A stretch of 64,000 nt of DNA from Thermoplasmata archaeon (GTDB lineage: Archaea > Thermoplasmatota > Thermoplasmata > Lutacidiplasmatales > UBA184): contig JAJYXQ010000033.1 in the NCBI GenBank assembly GCA_021796385.1, positions 110,403 to 174,402 of the forward strand, read 5' to 3'. Position 1 is the stretch's first letter; each line of letters starts with the position of its first letter. A program made the translations under genes and the position numbers. The notes under the pieces were generated by a model. That model searched no databases, was not told where the DNA came from, and was given only the letters and a program-made list of their open reading frames with translations. This document shows positions 8,426 to 16,286 of the stretch, in pieces.

Positions 8426-9330
8426 GGCTCCTCTCCTATCGTCCGGAAGAAGTAGCTCTCAAGGTCCTCGCGGTCCATCCGGATCTCGGCGACCTGGGCG
8501 CCCCGGCGCACGAGCTCGGTGTTCACTTCCCAGACCTCGCCGTGGGGCTGGGCGATGCTGAAGGATTCACCCTCCCGCTCGACCGGACCCACGCTCGAGA
8601 GGTATGCGGCGACCTCGGGGGAAGGGTTGCGGATCCGCACACGCAGGCGGATCGCGCGCGATGCGTAGATGTCCTTGAGCGGGACGCACTCGAGAAGGCG
8701 CCCCTTGTGCAGGACGGCGATCCGGTCGGCGACGCTCTCCACCTCGCTCAGGATATGGGAAGAGAGGAGGATGGCAGAGCCTTCGGTCCGCAACTCGAGG
8801 AGCAACCGGCGTACGAACCGGATGCCTTCGGGGTCGAGGCCGTTGAGGATCTCGTCGAGAAGCAGGTTGCGGGGATGGGCGAGCAGGGCTGCGGCCAGGG
8901 CGAAGCGCTTCTTCATGCCCTGGGAGAAAGTCCCGACCTTGCGCCCTTCATTCCCCGTGAGACCGACCTTGGTGAGGAGCGCGAGGGCGTGGGCCCGGAA
9001 CGCATCTCCCGCGAGACCGTGGTACCCTCCCAGATATTCGAGGAGGTCGAGGGCGGATGCGGAAGGTTCGAAGTTCGGGAACTCCGGGACGATGCCGAGG
9101 GTCCGGGACGCGGCGACCTTGTCCCGGACGATATCGTGGCCGTCCATCCGTACCGTCCCCGAGGTGGGAAGGAGAAGGCCGGCCGCTGCCCGCAGCATCG
9201 TGGTCTTCCCGGCACCGTTGAGCCCCACCAGGCCTAGGATCTCGCCGTTGTTCACCGAAAGAGAGAGGTCTTGGACCGCAGGCCGCTCCTTGCGGCCGTA
9301 CGCCTTCGAGTATCCCTCGTAAGCGATCAC
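8422..9330 (-). CDS. ABC transporter ATP-binding protein
   Basis: About 302 residues using the GTG at 9330, which overlaps the upstream small-ORF stop as GTGA. An in-frame GTG at 9369 would extend into that ORF. Walker A is GLNGAGKTTML, the signature loop is the variant FSQGMKKRF instead of LSGGQ, and Walker B is NLLLDEILNGLD. The variant signature is common in ABC-2 exporters of the NatA/CcmA type. A C-terminal domain of about 100 residues follows. With the permease just downstream it forms a complete two-gene exporter. Confidence 0.88.
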   Translation of the reverse strand: MIAYEGYSKAYGRKERPAVQDLSLSVNNGEILGLVGLNGAGKTTMLRAAAGLLLPTSGTVRMDGHDIVRDKVAASRTLGIVPEFPNFEPSASALDLLEYLGGYHGLAGDAFRAHALALLTKVGLTGNEGRKVGTFSQGMKKRFALAAALLAHPRNLLLDEILNGLDPEGIRFVRRLLLELRTEGSAILLSSHILSEVESVADRIAVLHKGRLLECVPLKDIYASRAIRLRVRIRNPSPEVAAYLSSVGPVEREGESFSIAQPHGEVWEVNTELVRRGAQVAEIRMDREDLESYFFRTIGEEP

Positions 9331-9515
9331 TTTCGCTTGCGGTTCCACTCCTCCCGGGACATGAACCACTTCAGGAGGCGATCCTCGTAGGGAAGCTGCG
9401 ATACGTCCTTGCGGTGCATCCAGACGGGGACTTCTCCGGGCGCCAACTCCCCGTCAAGGCTGAGCTGGCGGGCGTTGCCCTCCGCTACCGGGCGAGCTTT
9501 TCGATTTCGAGCCAC
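9327..9515 (-). CDS. Small basic protein coupled to the ABC exporter, unknown
   Basis: Up to 62 residues from a GTG at 9515, overlapping the 3' end of the THUMP gene by 31 bases and the ATPase start by four bases (GTGA). The N-terminus is uncertain; a downstream ATG would give only about 30 residues (MHRKDVSQ...). The C-terminal half is charged and aromatic (YEDRLLKWFMSREEWNRKRK). The tight overlaps on both sides argue that it is translated, but I recognise no family. Confidence 0.5.
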   Translation of the reverse strand: MARNRKARPVAEGNARQLSLDGELAPGEVPVWMHRKDVSQLPYEDRLLKWFMSREEWNRKRK

Positions 9516-10375
9516 CGACGTTCCACCTCCTCTTCGGGCATACCCACTGTGGGAGAAAAGAGCACGGTATCGCCCCAGAACTCCCGTGCGACGTCAAAAT
9601 CGTCGACCGTAAGGGAGAGGACCACCCCCGAAAGACGTCGGTCCTCCGTGAGGGTACGGAGGATCTCCCAAGCGGTGCGTCCCTCGGCGACCCGGGTCAT
9701 GTCGATCTCCCCGTCGAACTTCTTCAGGATTTCCGTGAAGGGGAGCCCGGCCGGGGAAGAAACCGTGTAGGTCTGGCACCCGCGCTTCATGAGGAGCCAC
9801 GCCCCGAGGGCTCCCCGCCGGCCCTCCACCAGTGCGCCCACCCGACCGGCCACGCCGAGAGGGAACCCTCCCGGGCCCGGATGACGGTCCATGTACACGT
9901 ACGTCCTCGGGCCGCGGATCTCCACGGCGATCTCACGGTCCGGGTGGGTGAGGTCGACCTTGAGCCCTCGGCTCCCGTGGGCTGCGATCACATCGGCTCC
10001 GAGACGGACATCCACGTCATGGCTGGTGAAGGGGTGGGTCCCGGTCCGCCGCGCCCGGATGGCGAACCGGGAGCCGTCCGGGATCGCGCCGGCCAGGTCG
10101 ACCACGAACCGGGACAGCTCGGAAAGGTCGGTCGGGAGGACCGTGGCCACGCTGACCGAGACCACCCCAAAGATGCGGCAGACGAGCGGGACGAGCTGTT
10201 CCGGGACCTCGGAATTCACATAGAGATGACCGTGGTCGTCCGTCACGGTCCCTTCCTGGCCCGCGTGGTAGAGTGCGCTCAGGATGTGTCCCTTGAGACG
10301 GTGCTCGAACTCCCGACGGACGGCGGGCGACTTGAGCGCCAGCTCTCCGTAACGAACGAGCAGCGTCCGGGGCAT
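9485..10375 (-). CDS. ThiI-like THUMP-domain protein lacking the PP-loop
   Basis: 296 residues from the ATG at 10375 (MPRTLLVRYGELALKS, the typical ThiI N-terminus). Residues 1-75 are the ferredoxin-like domain and about 75-165 the THUMP RNA-binding domain. After the linker GPGGFPLGVAGRV, where ThiI has the ATP-binding motif SGGIDSPVA, this protein reads VEGRRGALGAWLLMKRGC. The flanking residues (AGRV before, LLMKRG after) align, but SGGxDS is gone. It ends about 90 residues short of a full archaeal ThiI and has no catalytic cysteine. It probably still binds tRNA; sulfur transfer by this protein alone is unlikely. Confidence 0.8.
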   Translation of the reverse strand: MPRTLLVRYGELALKSPAVRREFEHRLKGHILSALYHAGQEGTVTDDHGHLYVNSEVPEQLVPLVCRIFGVVSVSVATVLPTDLSELSRFVVDLAGAIPDGSRFAIRARRTGTHPFTSHDVDVRLGADVIAAHGSRGLKVDLTHPDREIAVEIRGPRTYVYMDRHPGPGGFPLGVAGRVGALVEGRRGALGAWLLMKRGCQTYTVSSPAGLPFTEILKKFDGEIDMTRVAEGRTAWEILRTLTEDRRLSGVVLSLTVDDFDVAREFWGDTVLFSPTVGMPEEEVERRWLEIEKLAR

Positions 10376-10524
10376 GGCCAGGGAGGAGGGCGCGGTGGCT
10401 TTAGCTTCTTTCGACCATAGAAGCCGCCCGACCGTAAAAGTTCCCACAACGGTTTGGAACCTTCACGGCATTAGTCCCGAGGGAGCGAGAGTCATGAAAT
10501 AATCCCAGGGGTTGGCGATGATGG

Positions 10525-10920
10525 GTGGTCTCAGTGCCGGCGAAGAAGAACAATGGTGGACCGTGGGTGGGGAGCGTCGCCGTGATGGTTTCGGACCGAG
10601 AAAGGTCCAAACGCTGGTACACCGAGATGCTCGGCATGTCGGTCCTGATGGACGGAGACCACTGGGTCACTGTCGGAAGGAAAGGGAAGGGCGGGGCGAT
10701 CCATCTGTGCCTTGCGTCCGACGTCGGAGGTTTGCCGCTCGAGCCGGGCAACACGGGGATCTTGGTGCTCGTCGACGGGGACCTCAAGAAGGAGTGTGCG
10801 GCGCTCAAGAAGCGCGGGGTCGATTTCGTCCACGAACCGAAGAAGCAGCCATGGGGCTTGTGGGATGCGATGGTCCGCGACCCCGATGGGAACGAGCTCC
10901 TCCTGATGGAAGGGGACTGA
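10525..10920 (+). CDS. VOC-family (glyoxalase/bleomycin-resistance fold) protein
   Basis: 131 residues from a GTG at 10525; the GTG at 10534 is equally possible. Typical single-module vicinal-oxygen-chelate protein: GSVAVMVSDRERSKRWYTEMLGM at the start (shown here in part as SVAVMVSDRERSKRWYTEML), a central GNTGILVLVDGD strand, and the C-terminal AMVRDPDGNELLLME, whose Glu is a usual metal ligand. It is stand-alone, with 239 non-coding bases before argS. Substrate unknown; dioxygenase, glyoxalase and resistance roles cannot be separated by sequence. Confidence 0.8.
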   Translation: MVSVPAKKNNGGPWVGSVAVMVSDRERSKRWYTEMLGMSVLMDGDHWVTVGRKGKGGAIHLCLASDVGGLPLEPGNTGILVLVDGDLKKECAALKKRGVDFVHEPKKQPWGLWDAMVRDPDGNELLLMEGD

Positions 10921-11159
10921 GCGCTCCCCCCCGGTGGCGTGGGATCTGGAACGGATCATTCCTTCCAAACCGCTGCTGGGTAATGTTGCAAGCCACGTCT
11001 ATCCCTCGAGTGACGGCGCGCTCGGGTGTGTGGGAACGCGATGGAAAGGGGTGCGATCTGCCGTCACTTGACACCCTGCGCTTGTAGACATCCCCATCGA
11101 CCGGTACCCGCCGATGTGAGGAGTACGGCTATCAACCTCTCCGTTCTCCCCCATTTCCG

Positions 11160-13001
11160 ATGGACCCACGTCAAGATCGGGCACCCACAGGAGACCCCTG
11201 GGCGGAGCTTAGGACCCGGGTTGCCTCCGAGGTTGCGTCCCGCCTCGGCGCCTTGGGGGCGACGGTGCGTCCCGCGGACCTCGAGCGCGAGATCGCTGCA
11301 CCTCCGGAAGGGATGGGAGACCTGGCCGTTCCTCTGTTCCGTTATGCGAAACCCCTGAGGCGATCCCCCCAAGACCTCGCCTCGCTTCTCGCCGATGGAT
11401 TCCCGCTCGGGCGGGAACTCACAAGTGCCGCGTCGGCCGGGGGCTTCCTCAATCTCACCGCCTCGGTCCCCTGGCTCGCCGAAGCGACCTTCGCCCGCGT
11501 GTTTTCCGCGGGTGACAAGTACGGCCACGGGACCGCGGCCCGGGGCAAGGTCTGCGTGGAACATACGAGTGCCAACCCGACCGGGCAACTGCATGTGGGA
11601 AGGTCCCGCAACAGTCTGATCGGCGACACCTATGCACGGGTCCTGTCCGCCGCCGGATACTCGGTGGAGGTACAGTTCTATGTGGACGACATCGGGCGCC
11701 AAGCGGCGACCTTGGTGTGGATCTGGTCCAAACCGGGAGCGCAGTGGCCGGCGAGCGTGCGGGAAAAGAGCGGGGTCGACCCGGATCGGCCCCGGCCGGA
11801 AGGGATGAAACCGGACGAGTGGCGCGGCAAGCCGTACCCTTCGGCGTCCGAGGTCGTCAAGCAGGACCCCGAGGCCGCGCGGGAGGTCAGCGAGCTGACC
11901 GCCCGGTTCGAGCGGGGGGAGATCCCTCCAGCCGAATACCGGAAGGTGCCGAAGGAGATCTTGGATGGTGTCCTCGCATCCCTCGCCCGGGTGGGGGTTC
12001 ACTTCGATGAGTTCGTGTGGGAGTCCGATCTCATCCTCGATGGGTCCGTACGGGCGGCGGTGGACCGCCTCTCGCGGACTCCCCACGCCGTGCGGGAAGA
12101 AGGTGGGGCCCTCGCCTTTGACGCGAGTTCCTACGGTCTGCCGAAGGACCTCGCCCGCGTCATGATCACGCGGAGCGATGGCAGCGATCTCTACATCGCG
12201 CGGGATGTGGCCTACCATGCACGCAAGCTGGCGGGGTTCGACCGGGTGATCGACGTGATCGGGGAGGATCACAAGATGCACTTCCGTTCGCTTGTGGCGC
12301 TCCTTTCGGAGATGGGGTTCGAACACCGGCCCGAGGTGATGCACTACGCCTTCGTGAACCTGCCCGAGGGGAAGATGTCGACCCGGGCGGGCCGGGCGGT
12401 CCTCCTCGACGACATCCTGGACGAAGCGCGGGAGCGGGCCCGGAAGGAGGTTTCGCTCCGCCGGGAGGATTTCGCCCCGGAGGAGGTCGAACGGGTGGCC
12501 GAGAGCGTCGGCGCGGGGGCCGTCCGTTTCCATATCCTTGCCATCCAGCCCGACAAGCCCATCGTCTTCCGATGGGAAGAGGCCCTCTCCTTCACCGGGA
12601 AGAGCGGTCCGTTCGTCCAGTACTCCTTCGCCCGTGCCGCCAGTCTTTTGCGCAAGGCCGCGGAGTCAGGACAGGGGGACCTCTTGGCGGGGATCCTCCG
12701 GGGGGAAACCCGGTACCTTCCCATCCCCGACCCACCCGATCCACGCGAGGTCGAGCTCCTGAAGTCGCTCAGCCATCTTCCCGCGCTCGTGACGGCGGTC
12801 GCCGAGTCCGGGTCCGTGCACCTCCTTGCGCTCTATGCGCACGAGGTCTCGGAGCGGCTCAACACCTTCTACCAGTCCGTTCGCATTCTCGGAGGAGAGA
12901 CGGGCTCGCTCGCCTTCCGCCTGGCGCTCGTGGCGGCGGCCCGCCAGGTGCTAAAGAACGTGCTCACCCTGATCGGGGTCGAGCCTCTCGACCGGATGTG
13001 A
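11160..13001 (+). CDS. argS: Arginyl-tRNA synthetase
   Basis: 613 residues from ATG 11160. Class I synthetase charging tRNA-Arg. The ArgS signature EHTSANPTGQLHVGRSRN contains the HIGH-equivalent HVGR, followed by VQFYVDDIGRQ. EGKMSTRAG is the KMSKS-equivalent in the form usual for ArgS. The N-terminal 110 residues correspond to the Add1 domain and the C-terminal portion (FVQYSFARAASLLRK to the end) to the DALR anticodon-binding domain. Length fits the family. It is a single-gene unit between intergenic DNA and a convergent regulator gene. Confidence 0.95.
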   Translation: MDPRQDRAPTGDPWAELRTRVASEVASRLGALGATVRPADLEREIAAPPEGMGDLAVPLFRYAKPLRRSPQDLASLLADGFPLGRELTSAASAGGFLNLTASVPWLAEATFARVFSAGDKYGHGTAARGKVCVEHTSANPTGQLHVGRSRNSLIGDTYARVLSAAGYSVEVQFYVDDIGRQAATLVWIWSKPGAQWPASVREKSGVDPDRPRPEGMKPDEWRGKPYPSASEVVKQDPEAAREVSELTARFERGEIPPAEYRKVPKEILDGVLASLARVGVHFDEFVWESDLILDGSVRAAVDRLSRTPHAVREEGGALAFDASSYGLPKDLARVMITRSDGSDLYIARDVAYHARKLAGFDRVIDVIGEDHKMHFRSLVALLSEMGFEHRPEVMHYAFVNLPEGKMSTRAGRAVLLDDILDEARERARKEVSLRREDFAPEEVERVAESVGAGAVRFHILAIQPDKPIVFRWEEALSFTGKSGPFVQYSFARAASLLRKAAESGQGDLLAGILRGETRYLPIPDPPDPREVELLKSLSHLPALVTAVAESGSVHLLALYAHEVSERLNTFYQSVRILGGETGSLAFRLALVAAARQVLKNVLTLIGVEPLDRM

Positions 13002-13018
13002 GCGGGGCTCGGGCTGCG

Positions 13019-13765
13019 TTACTTCTTGACGCCCTGCTCCATCACGATGTTGAGGAACTGCATGAGGTGCTGGGCGAGGATCGGATTGCCCGTGAACCCG
13101 CAGGCTTCGAGGCCGGGCGTGGCGAGGAGCGCCACGGAACCATCGGCCAGCACATCGGTCGCCAGGATGTTCCGGTGGGCGATGTGGTGCACGCCCTCGG
13201 GGATCTTCTGGGCGGGGGCGGTGATGAAGGTGACGTTCACCCCGCGTTTGACCGCGTTCCCGATCTTCTTGGAAAGCTCCTCCCGGATGGCGGAGACCTG
13301 AGGGGTCGTGAGAATGAAGCTCTCCGTGGACTGGTCCAGCATCTCGGAGATCTTCTCAAGGACCCGGTCGCGGCCGTAGAGAAGGTAGACCAGTTCCGGT
13401 TCCCCTTGTTTGGAGAAGGCCTCATGAAGACGGCCGAGCCGGTCGAAGACCTCATCGATCGTCGACTTGAGCTTGTTCGTCATCTCCTGGACGGGCTGGG
13501 GCTTGAAGATCGAGGGCTTCCCCCCTGTCGAGAATGCGTAGCCCTTCTGGCACAGCCCTTCCAGTACCTTGTAGGCGCTGGTCCGCGGGATGCCCGCCGC
13601 TTCCGCCAGCACGGCAGAGTCCCCGTACCCCTTGACGATGAGCGCCACGTAGAGGCGGGACTCGTACTGGGTGAGCCCGAGCTTCTCGAGCAAATCGAGA
13701 GCGACCCGGTAATCCTGTCCGACCTCCCCGCCCAAGGACGCCGTCACGTCATCCAAGCTCGACAT
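13019..13765 (-). CDS. TrmB-family sugar-type transcriptional regulator
   Basis: 248 residues. N-terminal winged helix (LEKLGLTQYESRLYVALI...AAGIPRTSAYKVLEGLCQKGY) is diagnostic of TrmB-type regulators. It is followed by a short coiled coil and a phospholipase-D-like C-terminal domain (ESFILTTPQVSAIREELS). The usual long sugar-binding extension is absent, so the ligand may be small or the regulator constitutive. A TATA-like CTTTAAGA at 13791-13798 lies about 30 nt before the ATG, suggesting a leaderless mRNA. The target genes are not evident. Confidence 0.85.
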   Translation of the reverse strand: MSSLDDVTASLGGEVGQDYRVALDLLEKLGLTQYESRLYVALIVKGYGDSAVLAEAAGIPRTSAYKVLEGLCQKGYAFSTGGKPSIFKPQPVQEMTNKLKSTIDEVFDRLGRLHEAFSKQGEPELVYLLYGRDRVLEKISEMLDQSTESFILTTPQVSAIREELSKKIGNAVKRGVNVTFITAPAQKIPEGVHHIAHRNILATDVLADGSVALLATPGLEACGFTGNPILAQHLMQFLNIVMEQGVKK

Positions 13766-13790
13766 GCTTCCCCGCCCACTGCGCGGAGGG

Positions 13791-13798
13791 TCTTAAAG
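13791..13798 (-). promoter_or_regulatory. TATA box of the TrmB-type regulator
   Basis: CTTTAAGA on the minus strand, centred about 30 nt upstream of the ATG at 13765, as expected for an archaeal promoter giving a leaderless transcript. Confidence 0.5.
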
Positions 13799-13821
13799 GC
13801 GCCCGACGGGGCCCGGACGGG

Positions 13822-14388
13822 CTACCTGGGAAGGTCGACCATGGCCACATGCTCTAGGACAAGGTGCTCCCGAAGGGACGGTGGTGTACCCGCGATGAGC
13901 GAGGCTTCGATACCCAACCGCTGGAGAAGGTCCGGGGAGAGTACTTTCGGCATGGGGGGGGTCACTTCAACAAAGCCGATCCGTTCCAAGTCGGCGCTCA
14001 GGTCCATCGCCGGGGCGCTCACGAAGACGGCGACCTCGGTATCGGCCTGGAGCCCGACCCGGGCGAGGGCCCGCTCGAGCTGGTCGGCCCCCGAGAGGTA
14101 GATCGCAAGGACCGCCCCCGGGTCCCGGAGGCGAATCCGGCGCCCGTTCATCGCCCGTCGCATGTGAAGGTACGCGCTCTCGATGTGCCGAGGGCTGGCT
14201 GCCCCGCGCGCATCGAAGGCCTGGACCAACCGTCCCTTGGAATTCATCGTGCGGAGGAAGGAGAGTATGCCGGGAACATCCAAGGGCCCGGGTCCTTTCC
14301 ATCGGGCCCACTCGATGCCGATATCGGGAACGTCCATGATGGAGGCGGCGTCGGAAGTCCGTTCTTGAGCGTGCGGATCCGGGCTCAC
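13822..14388 (-). CDS. Cgi121-like KEOPS subunit
   Basis: 188 residues from a GTG at 14388; an ATG at 14337 (MDVPDIGIEW) may be the true start. The central part, VQAFDARGAASPRHIESAYL...AMNGRRI...LAIYLSGADQLERALARVGL, follows the Cgi121 layout: an AFDAR-like strand, a helix that brings in residues to 'hold' tRNA, then the (Y/L)xSGxxQIxxALxxxG segment. Cgi121 binds the Bud32 kinase within KEOPS, which makes the t6A37 modification of tRNA. It lies five bases behind the beta-CASP RNase gene in one operon. No other KEOPS subunit is in the window. Resemblance is convincing but unaided by a search. Confidence 0.7.
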   Translation of the reverse strand: MSPDPHAQERTSDAASIMDVPDIGIEWARWKGPGPLDVPGILSFLRTMNSKGRLVQAFDARGAASPRHIESAYLHMRRAMNGRRIRLRDPGAVLAIYLSGADQLERALARVGLQADTEVAVFVSAPAMDLSADLERIGFVEVTPPMPKVLSPDLLQRLGIEASLIAGTPPSLREHLVLEHVAMVDLPR

Positions 14389-14393
14389 GCTCC

Positions 14394-15623
14394 CTACACC
14401 TCGAGGGTTTCCGAGGTCTCGGGGGTGAAGACCTCGAACTCCCCTTCCAGGGCCTCTTTGAGCGTCCCCCGGTTGTCCCCGTGCATGAGCACGATCTTGC
14501 GGGGGCGGGCCTCGCGGGCTATCTCGACGAGCTCCTTGTGCCCGGCGTGGGAGGAGAAGTCGAACTTGCGCACCTGACAGGAGGGGCGCAGCTTCACTCC
14601 GCCCACCGTGAGCGTGCCCGTCTCCACCAGGGACCGGCCGTTCGATCCTTCGACCTGATATCCGGTGAGGAAGACGGCAGACTTCGGGTCCCGGGCCACG
14701 GACCCGAGATAGTAGAGAGCGGGGCCACCGTCCAGCATCCCGCTGGGCGTCACCACCACGTCGGACTCGTGCGCGGCGTGGTACCGGTCCCGCATGCTTT
14801 CCACGATGTTCACCTCATCCAGAGCCGCCCGGAAGGCATGCGGGTCTCGCAGCCCCTGAAGGAACTTGAGATAGGCGTCGTTCACCTTCCGCGCCATGCC
14901 ATCCACCCAGATGTCGAAACCGTGCCCGGCGAGGATCATGAGGATCTCCTGGGATCGGCCCATGGCAAAGGCCGGGATGACGACCCGTCCTCCGTTGTCC
15001 AGCACCTCTTCGACGGCGCGGACGAGCTCCCTCTCGGTCTCTGACCGGTCCGGGTGCTCCCGGCCGGCATACGTGCTTTCTAGGACGAGCACGTCGCAAG
15101 GCAACACCTTCGAGGGACCCACGAGATGGGACGCGATCCGCTGGACGTCGCCCGTGAAAAGGACATCCTTCGATCCTCGATAGAGGTACATGGTCGCCCC
15201 CGGGATGTGGCCGGCGGGGGTAAGCTCCACCTCGATCCCGTCGACCTTGAAGGTGCTGTGCGCTCCCTCCCCGTGCATGTGCGTGAGCAGGCGACGAAGG
15301 TCCTTGGGCGAGTACTGCGACGGGTAGCCTTCCAAGCGGGCCACCTTGAGCGCATCCTCGAGCATGATCTCGGAGACGCGTTTCGTGGTCTCGGTGGCGT
15401 AGACCTCGGTCCCCCCGCGCGGGATCACCGGCGCCATCCCGAGGTGATCGAGGTGGGCGTGCGTGAGGAAGGCCGCTCGGACGTTGGACGGGATGGGTAA
15501 CGGGTACTCGGGCGGATCCGAGGGGGTGAGCCCGTAGTCGAAGAGCGTCTTGTGGTCCCCGTCGGTCAGGACCATCCCAAGGGAACCGATCTTGCTCGCA
15601 CCCCCCAGAAAGCGGATCTGCAC
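14394..15623 (-). CDS. Beta-CASP metallo-beta-lactamase ribonuclease (aCPSF2/RNase J-like)
   Basis: 409 residues from ATG 15623. MBL motifs are all present: LTHAHLDHLG (motif 2), PAGHIPGATM (motif 3 His), FTGDVQR (motif 4 Asp). The inserted beta-CASP part has PAFAMGRSQE and the C-terminal FSSHAGHKELVEIA (motif C His), then IVLMHGD. There is no N-terminal KH domain, so this is the short aCPSF2/RNase J-like type, not aCPSF1. It acts on RNA (endonuclease or 5' exonuclease) in processing and decay. A TATA-like element at 15645-15652 lies about 26 nt before the ATG. The Cgi121-like gene follows in the same operon. Confidence 0.9.
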   Translation of the reverse strand: MQIRFLGGASKIGSLGMVLTDGDHKTLFDYGLTPSDPPEYPLPIPSNVRAAFLTHAHLDHLGMAPVIPRGGTEVYATETTKRVSEIMLEDALKVARLEGYPSQYSPKDLRRLLTHMHGEGAHSTFKVDGIEVELTPAGHIPGATMYLYRGSKDVLFTGDVQRIASHLVGPSKVLPCDVLVLESTYAGREHPDRSETERELVRAVEEVLDNGGRVVIPAFAMGRSQEILMILAGHGFDIWVDGMARKVNDAYLKFLQGLRDPHAFRAALDEVNIVESMRDRYHAAHESDVVVTPSGMLDGGPALYYLGSVARDPKSAVFLTGYQVEGSNGRSLVETGTLTVGGVKLRPSCQVRKFDFSSHAGHKELVEIAREARPRKIVLMHGDNRGTLKEALEGEFEVFTPETSETLEV

Positions 15624-15644
15624 ACTGGCTGGGAGCGGTCCGGC

Positions 15645-15652
15645 GATTAAAG
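15645..15652 (-). promoter_or_regulatory. TATA box of the beta-CASP RNase operon
   Basis: CTTTAATC on the minus strand centred about 26 nt before the ATG at 15623; leaderless geometry. Confidence 0.5.
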
Positions 15653-15660
15653 GAGCGCGC

Positions 15661-16107
15661 TCACAGGACGCTCGGATAGTGGATCAGGATGTAGAGGATG
15701 ACGGGAAAGAGCACGAGCGCAAGGGCGATCGAGGAGCCCCGCCACTCGAGCGCCCCCCGGGTCGTGTGATGGACGCTGTTCCCCACGGTGACGATCGGGA
15801 TGGCGAACGTGAGCCAGACCCCGTTCAGGATCACCTGCGTGATCCAGTAGGCATAGAAGTTCCCCGAGGGATAGCGCGCGTAGAGGTATAGGATAAGGAG
15901 GATCGAACCTAGGATGAAGACGATATCGACGCTCGTAGCCTCGATGAAACCCTGCAGTGCGCGCTTGCTGGCCGTCTGCATGCGCAGGTAGAAGAACATG
16001 CCGAGGAAGAGGGCGAGGACGGCAAGCAGGACGAGGAACGCGGTGTTCGGCCAGAGCACGATCTGATAAGAGCTCCCCGGAGCGGCGGTGGTGGGGGGGT
16101 ACGGCAC
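15661..16107 (-). CDS. Four-helix membrane protein, unknown
   Basis: 148 residues from the GTG at 16107, chosen because a perfect Shine-Dalgarno GGAGGTGA sits five bases upstream; a GTG at 16137 would add ten residues but lacks such a site. About four hydrophobic helices: LVLLAVLALFLGMFFYL, VDIVFILGSILLILYLY, WITQVILNGVWLTFAI and SIALALVLFPVILYILI. The N-terminus is short and presumably outside. I recognise no family. It is separated by 37 bases from the RNase gene, which has its own promoter. Confidence 0.7.
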   Translation of the reverse strand: MPYPPTTAAPGSSYQIVLWPNTAFLVLLAVLALFLGMFFYLRMQTASKRALQGFIEATSVDIVFILGSILLILYLYARYPSGNFYAYWITQVILNGVWLTFAIPIVTVGNSVHHTTRGALEWRGSSIALALVLFPVILYILIHYPSVL

Positions 16108-16176
16108 CTCACTCACCTCCACCCGGCCAACGGGCACTGCCGGTCGTCACGGTACTTTGGACGAATACAATGTCCA

Positions 16177-16187
16177 AGTAATATATG
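16177..16187. promoter_or_regulatory. AT-rich divergent promoter element
   Basis: AGTAATATATG, the most AT-rich patch between the divergent membrane-protein gene (minus) and the nuclease gene (plus). TATA-like on both strands; it could serve both, with leaders of about 50-80 nt, which agrees with the strong ribosome-binding sites seen on each side. Confidence 0.45.
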
Positions 16188-16286
16188 CATTCTCCCTCCC
16201 AACGTCATGCGGGGTCTGGAAGCGTTCTTCCCGGTGGAAAAGAGGCCAGGGAAGCCCGACGCTTTTACCGGCTAGGGGGACGAGGC

